Assembly: GCA_007124075.1 (NCBI GenBank)
Contig: SLFV01000103.1
Span: forward strand, 1-6,494
Direction: 5' to 3'
Source: Roseimaritima sp.
GTDB taxonomy: Bacteria; Planctomycetota; Planctomycetia; Pirellulales; Pirellulaceae
DNA: 6,494 nt
How positions within the stretch are numbered: position 1 is the first letter of the stretch; every line of letters starts with the position of its first letter. Below are positions 1 to 6,159 of this stretch, one piece after another. The position numbers and the translations under genes are program-made. The notes under the pieces were generated by a model, which saw only the letters and a program-made list of their open reading frames with translations, was not told where the DNA came from and did no database searches.

Positions 1-1817
1 CGTTCGTACGCATCGCGGTAGGCCTTAGGTGCCCAGGCCGCTTCGCTCAGCAGAACTTGGTTGTACGCCAACAAGGTTCCCTTTTGGAAATGAAGGTCAC
101 GGATGGCAAGGTTATACTCCGTCAACGCGCGGTAGAAATCGGCCTCGCTCAGCACCACCTGTCGCTGGGCTTGAAGGAAGAAATTAATATTATCGGTCCC
201 GTCGCGATAGCGTCGCTGCAAGATTTCCACCTGCTCCAGATCGGCCTGCCAGCGTTGGTAGTTAGTCTCCAGCAGTGTAAATGCGCGTTCCACTTCGCGG
301 GCCGCGGATGACAGATCATGACTGATCCGGAGCTCCGTCTCGTTCAGAAGGCTCCGCTCGCGGGCCACATTCAGCTTTGCATGGGCCACGGCGGCGCTGG
401 CAGTGCGCAAGCCAACCGGAAAGCTCAATTCCATGCCCGCCTGCCATTCTTGGAATTGACCACCCAAAATCGAACCGTAAAGATTATCGATTCCGCCAAG
501 TTCGGGGCCGATCAAATTGTCGCCCAAACCACGCCAACGATACTGTCCCAGGAAATCCAAACGGGGGCGGCGGTTCAACCTTGCGGCAACCAATTCCAGC
601 TCGCGTCGTTGGATGTTCCATTTCTGGCGACGAATTTCCACGCGACGCGTCAAGGCCTGGCCCAGCGCGCTGTCCCAGTCAAACACAATCCGCATATCGG
701 TTGGCGGAGAAACCGGCTTTAACAGTTGGCCGTCGGTGGCGGCCATCCCGATCAAGTAGCGCAACTGCTGTTCGGCGGCGTACAGCCCCGTGGGACCGGC
801 AAGCGCGTTTTGGACTTGCGCTTGAAACTGAAAAAACTGCGATTGGGCCTGAGCCTCCTCGTCTCGTCGCCCCGCGCCCGCTTTGACGCGGACCTGTTGA
901 TATTGAAAGGTTTGCAAGGCCGATTCACGACCTCGCAAGACGGTTTCCAACAGCCGATACGCTTGATACAAGTTCCAGTAGGCATTTTCCACATCGGCAA
1001 CCATGCTGGTCACCCCCGCTTCGAAATCGGCCAGTGAGATGTCCTCATTGATTCGTGCAATCAGCACGCCGTTGTATTGCCCGACCGGGCTGTTGGGCCC
1101 TGCAATCCGATTAAATTCCGTCCCCGCACCCTGCATCAAAGGCTGCCGCCATTCGGCTTCTAAGAAGCCGTTGAACTCGCTAGCAAACTGGCGGAACGGT
1201 CGGTTGGAGCGGTTGTAGTTGACAATTTGCCGAACCGCGAAACTGCCGCCCTGAGCGGTCTGTTTTGAAATCTCATTGACGTACGAAGCGTTGGTCTCCT
1301 GCAGAACCGCCCGAAAAAACTCCTGCCCAAATCCCTCCACATTGTTGGGAAGATCGACTTTGGTCCAGAACAACTGACCGCGATATTGGGCGTCGAAAGC
1401 CGCCAAGGCCGCTTCCACTCCAAACAGGGGATTGGAGTGCGCCAAGGCAGGGTCGTACGCGGTAAAAGTAAATTGCGGTGTGCTGATCAGCGTTCCACCC
1501 AGGGAACGCACCACCGGGCTGTTCTGAACGGCTTGGGCGATCGCCTCCTCCAACGTCAAATCCTGGGTCGGCAACTGCGAAGGGTCCTCAAGCGCGTGCG
1601 GTTGCAGTGTCGAGGTTGCCCCGAAGGCCGGGGACCCTTTTTGCGTGACGGCGGATACCTGCGGATATTCAATCTTCAGACCCACCGAATCGTGGTAAGA
1701 GCGTTGAGTGTCATGGCGTCCCGGCGGCAGCCGAAACGGAAGACCGCAACCACTTTGCAGGATGGTCGTCAGTAACAACAAGTACGTGATCGATCGATTC
1801 GCTCGGCGCGCTAGCAC
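1..1817 (-). CDS. TolC/OEP-family outer-membrane efflux lipoprotein (3' end cut by window edge)
   Basis: Reading the minus strand from a GTG at 1815-1817 gives 605 uninterrupted codons to the window edge. It is likely the outer-membrane channel of a tripartite exporter. Residues 1-24 look like a lipoprotein signal: basic n-region (MLARRANR), hydrophobic core (TYLLLLTTIL), then QSGC with Cys24 as the predicted lipid-modified residue; Gln at -3 is atypical for a lipobox. The first OEP helix starts at about 87 (DLTLEEAIAQAVQNSP). The paired helical hairpins typical of the family are visible at about 265-360 (VADVENAYWNLYQAY, then LRYLIGM) and about 385-590 (RRVEIRRQKWNIQRRELELV, GMELSFPVGLR, LQAQRQVVLSEADFYRAL). 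Residues about 105-255 form a longer region than in E. coli TolC. The final helix (EYNLAIRDLHFQKGTLLAYN) is present, so only a short tail is probably missing. It lies 196 bases downstream of the DUF1501 gene and pairs logically with the MacB-like permease at the other end. Family call is firm; the substrate is unknown. Confidence 0.92.
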   Translation of the reverse strand, partial: MLARRANRSITYLLLLTTILQSGCGLPFRLPPGRHDTQRSYHDSVGLKIEYPQVSAVTQKGSPAFGATSTLQPHALEDPSQLPTQDLTLEEAIAQAVQNSPVVRSLGGTLISTPQFTFTAYDPALAHSNPLFGVEAALAAFDAQYRGQLFWTKVDLPNNVEGFGQEFFRAVLQETNASYVNEISKQTAQGGSFAVRQIVNYNRSNRPFRQFASEFNGFLEAEWRQPLMQGAGTEFNRIAGPNSPVGQYNGVLIARINEDISLADFEAGVTSMVADVENAYWNLYQAYRLLETVLRGRESALQTFQYQQVRVKAGAGRRDEEAQAQSQFFQFQAQVQNALAGPTGLYAAEQQLRYLIGMAATDGQLLKPVSPPTDMRIVFDWDSALGQALTRRVEIRRQKWNIQRRELELVAARLNRRPRLDFLGQYRWRGLGDNLIGPELGGIDNLYGSILGGQFQEWQAGMELSFPVGLRTASAAVAHAKLNVARERSLLNETELRISHDLSSAAREVERAFTLLETNYQRWQADLEQVEILQRRYRDGTDNINFFLQAQRQVVLSEADFYRALTEYNLAIRDLHFQKGTLLAYNQVLLSEAAWAPKAYRDAYE

Positions 1818-1830
1818 AGCTTGGTTTCTC
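1818..1830 (-). promoter_or_regulatory. Weak ribosome-binding site supporting the GTG start of the TolC-like gene
   Basis: On the minus strand the bases before the GTG read GAGAAACCAAGCT. GAGA is a partial Shine-Dalgarno match about 9 bases from the start codon. It matters because no ATG lies upstream in frame: the frame stays open back to a TGA at 2022-2024 with only TTG codons as alternatives. The GTG is the start that puts a proper lipoprotein signal at the N-terminus. The signal peptide, not this weak site, is the main argument for the start. Confidence 0.4.
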
Positions 1831-1845
1831 GCACAAAGATGGATC

Positions 1846-1879
1846 GCAAGGGGTCGGGCTGGAACAGAACAACCCTTGC
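1846..1879 (-). repeat. Inverted repeat in the leader of the TolC-like gene
   Basis: GCAAGGG at 1846-1852 and CCCTTGC at 1873-1879 are exact reverse complements, 7 bp each, separated by 20 bases. In the minus-strand transcript this would form a stem-loop 29 to 62 bases upstream of the GTG start, with one further pair possible across a bulge. No T-run follows, so it is not a canonical terminator. It could be a leader structure or chance; the large loop makes it weak. Confidence 0.25.
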
Positions 1880-1963
1880 AATCGGTATCGGCGACAGAAC
1901 ACGTGCAACTGGACGATCCGCGCAACAACTCAATACGCTTTGCTTCGGCAAAGTCGACCTTAT

Positions 1964-2006
1964 CGTCAAACCCACTGCGATAATGCGGGTTAGTGTGACT
2001 TTGACG
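1964..2006 (-). repeat. Stem-loop just after the DUF1501 stop codon
   Basis: CGTCAAA at 1964-1970 and TTTGACG at 2000-2006 are perfect reverse complements (7 bp). Inside them CACT (1973-1976) can pair with AGTG (1992-1995) across a small asymmetric internal loop, and GC at 1977-1978 with GC at 1985-1986. The structure begins 7 bases past the DUF1501 stop codon in the transcription direction. No T-run follows (ATAAGGTCG on the minus strand), so it is not a standard intrinsic terminator. It may be a 3'-end stabilising or processing structure, or an attenuator separating the DUF1501 transcript from the TolC-like gene. Confidence 0.35.
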
Positions 2007-2013
2007 GCGGTGT

Positions 2014-3477
2014 TCAGGCAATCAATTCGCTGATCGCTTGGGCACCCTCCACACCGACTAGTCGCTGCTCCAGGCCGCCATAAAAATAGGTCAGTGCATT
2101 GGGGTCAAACCCCATCAGTTCCAGAATCGTGGCATGCAGGTGGCGGACGTGGAAGCGATCTTCCACTGCCACCGCTCCCAATTCGTCGGTCTTCCCAACA
2201 CTGACGCCTCCCTTAACCCCCCCGCCTGCCATCCACATGGTAAATCCATAGGCGTTATGATCGCGTCCCGAGCCTTCGGCGTATTCCGCTGTTGGTTGAC
2301 GTCCAAATTCACCCCCCCACACGATCAGGGTCTGCTCCAACAAACCACGTCGTTTCAAGTCAACCAGCAAGCCAGCGATCGGTTGGTCCGTCTCCTTGGC
2401 ATGCAGATTGTGGTTGGATTCCATATCGGTGTGCGCATCCCAATTGTCGTCATTGTGGGCACCCCCGGAGTAAATCTGTACAAACCGTACGCCACGTTCG
2501 ACCAGCCGACGCGCCAGGAGGCATTGTTTCCCGAACGTTGCCGCGGTGGGATCATTCAATCCATACAGGTTCAAGGTTTCCGCGTCCTCCTGTGATAAAT
2601 CGACCGCATCGGGGGCGCTGGCTTGCATTTGGTACGCCAATTCATAGCTAGCAATGCGGGCGTCCAGATCGCTGTTACCGCTGCGCATCGCGGCGTGCTG
2701 ATCGTTGTAATCTCGCAACGTGTCCAGCAAGTCTCGTTGCATCCCGTCCGAGATCCCGGCGGGTCGATTCAGATTCAAGATCGGCGTCCCTTTGCTCTTC
2801 ATCACGGTCGCCTGGTAATGCGCTGGCATGTAGCCGGCACTCCAGTTCTTGGCTCCACTGATGGGGCCACCACGAGGATCAAGCATGACGACGAAGCCGG
2901 GTAGGTTTTCGTTGATCGTTCCCAAGCCATAATTGACCCAAGACCCCAAGCACGGGCTGCCGCTGATGATCCGGCCGCTGTTCATTTGCAACATGGCGGA
3001 ACCATGAATCGGTGAATCGGCGGTCATCGAGTGAATGAAGGCAATGTCATCGACACACTTTCCCAGATGCGGAAACAAATCACTGACCCACTTGCCCGAC
3101 TGGCCATACTGTTTAAATCGCCAGCGTGGCTCTACAATGCGGCCTTGATTGCGGTGTCCGGCGCGACCAAATGTTTTCACCTCGATCGTCTTGCCATCCA
3201 TTCCAACCATCGAAGGCTTGTAGTCGAAGGTATCGATGTGGCTGGGACCGCCATACATGTACAAAAAAATGACATGCTTCGCCTTAGCGGGCAGCGGCGG
3301 TTGGATCGCTCGCAACGGGTTGGTAAACGGAACCCGGTTGTCCGCAGCATGCGATTGACGGCCCCAAAAACCATCTTCGCTCAGTAACCCAGCCAACGCG
3401 GTCCCCGTGAAACCGCACCCCAGTTCCCAAAGCATTTGGCGTCGCGTCCGACCGCAGAATGTTGGTTTCTTGTTCAT
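2014..3477 (-). CDS. DUF1501 family protein, Tat-exported, partner of the upstream PSCyt1 protein
   Basis: A 487-residue protein from ATG at 3475-3477 to TGA at 2014-2016, full length for DUF1501. The family is related in fold to alkaline phosphatases and sulfatases, but no member's substrate is firmly known to me, so I assign no reaction. The N-terminus carries a twin-arginine motif (TRRQML, 11-16) followed by a weakly hydrophobic stretch to about 32, suggesting folded export to the periplasm by Tat. Family hallmarks in order: HVIFLYMYGGPSHIDTFDYK (68-87), HGSAMLQMNSGR (158-169), GVRFVQIYSGG (329-339), NWDAHTDMESNH (345-356), IVWGGEFGR (385-393) and GRDHN (404-408). The Asp, Glu and His of these blocks are candidate metal ligands by analogy with the superfamily (inference). 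It starts 19 bases after the PSCyt1 gene, so the two are almost certainly co-transcribed; such adjacent pairs are very common in planctomycetes. The ribosome-binding site is weak (GGGACGA, about 9 bases upstream). Confidence 0.95.
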   Translation of the reverse strand: MNKKPTFCGRTRRQMLWELGCGFTGTALAGLLSEDGFWGRQSHAADNRVPFTNPLRAIQPPLPAKAKHVIFLYMYGGPSHIDTFDYKPSMVGMDGKTIEVKTFGRAGHRNQGRIVEPRWRFKQYGQSGKWVSDLFPHLGKCVDDIAFIHSMTADSPIHGSAMLQMNSGRIISGSPCLGSWVNYGLGTINENLPGFVVMLDPRGGPISGAKNWSAGYMPAHYQATVMKSKGTPILNLNRPAGISDGMQRDLLDTLRDYNDQHAAMRSGNSDLDARIASYELAYQMQASAPDAVDLSQEDAETLNLYGLNDPTAATFGKQCLLARRLVERGVRFVQIYSGGAHNDDNWDAHTDMESNHNLHAKETDQPIAGLLVDLKRRGLLEQTLIVWGGEFGRQPTAEYAEGSGRDHNAYGFTMWMAGGGVKGGVSVGKTDELGAVAVEDRFHVRHLHATILELMGFDPNALTYFYGGLEQRLVGVEGAQAISELIA

Positions 3478-3496
3478 GTGTCTTCGTCCCGATCGG

Positions 3497-6076
3497 TCAA
3501 TCCAGAAAAAGGAACTCGTTCAAATTGATGGCCAGCAGGCAAAACAACTGCAACGCGGTCTGTTCGGGTTGGTCGTGGACCGTGGTCAAGCTATCGATGT
3601 ACTGAATCCCACGTTCAATTTCCGCATCACTGAAGTGAGCTCGCTGCGTGGTACGGCGCAGCACTTCGGCTACCATATCCTCCCGCTCCGCTGCGGGCAG
3701 CGTCCGCTGGACGTCACGAGCCATCGCATCAGCAATTTCCCTAGTAAATTCACTGTTTAGTAACCCCAGGGCCTGGGTTGGCTGGGTAGTTGCAAAACGC
3801 ACCGGACAGGTGAAATCCATGTCGGCGACGTCAAACGTGGCCAGCAGTGGCACCTGCAAGGAGCGTTTGGCATGGATATAAATACTGCGACGTGCCAACT
3901 GCCCAGGGCTGGAGTTCCCCCAACCGGAGCCCGGGCGACTTTGTCCGGCCAAGACTTCTGCCTCGATCACCGGATAGACGCTGGGGCCGCCCAGCGTGCG
4001 ATGGATCAGGCCCGCCACGGATAACATCGAGTCGCGAATCTCTTCGGCGCTCAGCCGGCGCGGCTCAAAACGCCAGTACGCCTGGTTGGTAGGGTCGACC
4101 GCAAATGCCTCCTCACGAAACGAAGAATCCATGCGATAGGTTTCCGATAACACCAGCAGACGATGGACCGGTTTCAGATGCCAGTCGAACTGCAGCAATC
4201 TACTGGCCAAGTAGTCCAGCAGCTCAGGATGGGTCGGTGGGCTGCCTTGAAAACCAAAGTCATTGGGGGTGCCGACGATTCCGCGACCGAAATGATACTG
4301 CCACAATCGATTGGCCGTGACACGAGCGGTCAGCGGTTGCGACTTGCGATCGATGATCCATCGCGCCAGTTGGGTCCGCCGCCCGGACGTCCCGGCATGT
4401 ACGGACGGTTCAGGCGTCGCTTGCGCTGCCCCCAAGACCTCGGGGAAGCCCGGCTGCATGAGCTCGCCTTCCGCGTGCGGATTGCCGCGGGTAAGAACAT
4501 ACGTGGGCCGCGGCTGGCTACCGATTTCGGTGACACACAACGCACGGGCAACGCTCCGCGGGGGATTATCCCCAAGCCGTCGCCGAGCCGCGAGATTCTC
4601 CGCGTACTGTTCCCATTCGTCCTCGTCCAGCAGTGTGCCGACGCGTTTGCGCGCAAGGGCAACGCGGTTCATTTCGTGGCGGAACTCTTCCTTTTCAACT
4701 TGCACCAAATCGGCTTGCAGTTTGCGTTCCACGCGATTGATTTGTCGGTTCAGTTGCTCCATCTGCTGGCGGTAGCGTTGGGTTTCCTCAGTGACCTCCA
4801 ACGACTCTTGCGGCGGCAACAGCGGCCGCAAGGAAGCACGTTCGACCGAATCAAACCCGCGAACGCCATACGGCTCAATGCCATTGAAAAATGCCAGCAA
4901 ACGGTAGTAGTCCGCGTGGGTGATCGGGTCAATTTTGTGTTCGTGACAGCGAGCACAATTAATGGTTAGCCCAAGAAAAACCTGGCTGGTGGTGGCAACG
5001 ATATCATCCAGATCGTCGTATAACGCCAATTTGGGGTCGGCGGGTTCATCATCCCAGACACCCAAGCGATAAAATCCGGTTGCGATCAAATGCTGGTCAC
5101 TGTAGGGCAGTTCATCGCCAGCAAGCTGCTCCAGGGTGAACTGGTCGAAGGGCTTGTCCGCATTAAAAGAATCAACGACATAGTCACGGTACCGCCAGAC
5201 CTCCGGCTTGGCACCATCACGCTCGTAACCATTGGTTTCGGCGTAACGCACCAGGTCCAGCCAGTGTCGTCCCCAACGTTCGCCGTACGCCGGAGACGCC
5301 AGTAGCTGATCGACAATCTGCTGGTAATGCGCAAGCGAAGGATCGGCCAGGAAGGCTTGCACCCGTTCTCCGCTGGGTGGCAAACCGGTTAAATCGTAAT
5401 GGAGGCGGCGTAAAAGCTTCTCCGGGGCCGCGACCGACGCGGGATTCAACCCGACCTCCGAAAGCCCCGCAGCGATGAAGGCGTCGACCGCATTGAGCCC
5501 CCAATCGTTGCCAGCAAGCGTTGGCACCGGAGGGTCCGTCAACGGCTGGAACGCCCAAAATTGACGATCCTTTTCGGTCACACGGGTACCGGGCGATTCG
5601 ACCCGCTGTTCATCTGGTTCCCCCAACCGGTCCTCAGGATAGGGCGCGCCCATCGCCAGCCAATGCCGCAAGGTCTCGATCTGTGCCTCCGGCAGTTTTC
5701 CACGCGGCGGCATCTCATAGCCTTCATACCGAACAGCCTGCAGGAAAACGCTCTGTTCCGGGGCGTCCGCATCCAGGACCGCTCCCGATTCACCACCGCG
5801 CACCAGGCGGCTGCGAGTATCCAGTTGAAAGCCGCCCTTGGCCGTGTCTTCGGCGTGGCAGGAAAAACAATGTTCGCTGAGAATCGGCAGGACATGTTGC
5901 TGGAAAAATAGAGAACCCTCCGCATCAATGGAAAGTTCATCGTCGGCCGCTATCGCGGCAGTCAGCGCCGGCCAGACCAAAAGACTCAGAACAGCAACCG
6001 CACCACTGAACCAGGTCCGATTTGCTTTGCAAATCACACCAAACGCTGTTTCGTTGGGAATAGATTGGTCACTCAT
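3497..6076 (-). CDS. PSCyt1-DUF1549-DUF1553 cytochrome-type planctomycete protein
   Basis: An 859-residue exported protein from ATG at 6074-6076 to TGA at 3497-3499; a GTG at 6143-6145 would add 23 residues but push the signal peptide inward, so ATG is preferred. The Sec-like signal has a long n-region, hydrophobic core about 23-43 (AVAVLSLLVWPALTAAIA) and likely cleavage near AIA/ADD. Domains: PSCyt1 (about 57-147) with haem-attachment CFSCH (70-74) and a likely distal Met in EMPPRG (Met122); DUF1549 (about 193-399) with RYAETNGYE, QLAGDEL and a second CxxCH-type site in CARCHEHK (374-381); a charged, Gln/Glu/Arg-rich predicted coiled coil (about 426-502); DUF1553 (about 564-832) with ANRLWQYHFGRGIV, DFGFQGSPPTHPELLDYLA, a TFDVADMDFTC block and TTQPTQALGLLN. 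No LamG-like domain, as found in some paralogues, is present. Likely a periplasmic or envelope-attached haem protein; the reaction is unknown. It follows the permease gene by 83 bases and precedes DUF1501 by 19. Confidence 0.94.
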   Translation of the reverse strand: MSDQSIPNETAFGVICKANRTWFSGAVAVLSLLVWPALTAAIAADDELSIDAEGSLFFQQHVLPILSEHCFSCHAEDTAKGGFQLDTRSRLVRGGESGAVLDADAPEQSVFLQAVRYEGYEMPPRGKLPEAQIETLRHWLAMGAPYPEDRLGEPDEQRVESPGTRVTEKDRQFWAFQPLTDPPVPTLAGNDWGLNAVDAFIAAGLSEVGLNPASVAAPEKLLRRLHYDLTGLPPSGERVQAFLADPSLAHYQQIVDQLLASPAYGERWGRHWLDLVRYAETNGYERDGAKPEVWRYRDYVVDSFNADKPFDQFTLEQLAGDELPYSDQHLIATGFYRLGVWDDEPADPKLALYDDLDDIVATTSQVFLGLTINCARCHEHKIDPITHADYYRLLAFFNGIEPYGVRGFDSVERASLRPLLPPQESLEVTEETQRYRQQMEQLNRQINRVERKLQADLVQVEKEEFRHEMNRVALARKRVGTLLDEDEWEQYAENLAARRRLGDNPPRSVARALCVTEIGSQPRPTYVLTRGNPHAEGELMQPGFPEVLGAAQATPEPSVHAGTSGRRTQLARWIIDRKSQPLTARVTANRLWQYHFGRGIVGTPNDFGFQGSPPTHPELLDYLASRLLQFDWHLKPVHRLLVLSETYRMDSSFREEAFAVDPTNQAYWRFEPRRLSAEEIRDSMLSVAGLIHRTLGGPSVYPVIEAEVLAGQSRPGSGWGNSSPGQLARRSIYIHAKRSLQVPLLATFDVADMDFTCPVRFATTQPTQALGLLNSEFTREIADAMARDVQRTLPAAEREDMVAEVLRRTTQRAHFSDAEIERGIQYIDSLTTVHDQPEQTALQLFCLLAINLNEFLFLD

Positions 6077-6159
6077 CTCAAAAACTATCTCGCAGGCTGT
6101 CGGCAGGCGGGCAGCGTGGGGGACGGGAAAGAAAGTGGACCCCACCGGTCTTATGGAGC

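Noticed and set aside
377..886. A 169-codon plus-strand open frame and other overlapping plus-strand frames at the left end.
   Set aside because: They are antisense to the continuous 605-codon TolC-like frame; their Arg/Pro-rich composition is typical of mirrored coding sequence.
1711..1908. A 65-codon minus-strand frame with ATG at 1906-1908 ahead of the TolC-like gene.
   Set aside because: It overlaps the lipoprotein signal region out of frame, is rich in Cys, Ser and Pro without a domain, and lacks a ribosome-binding site; the GTG-started frame explains the region better.
1818..2013. A promoter for the TolC-like gene: TTGACG at 1964-1969 (minus strand) resembles a -35 box.
   Set aside because: No TATAAT-like box occurs 16-18 bases downstream (the bases are GAAGCA), and the hexamer is part of the inverted repeat. 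No other convincing pair was found in the spacer.
4163..4969. A 268-codon open frame on the plus strand.
   Set aside because: It lies wholly antisense to the DUF1549/DUF1553 gene, whose family motifs are clear in the minus frame. Its translation has no recognisable domain, and such mirror frames are expected in GC-rich coding DNA.
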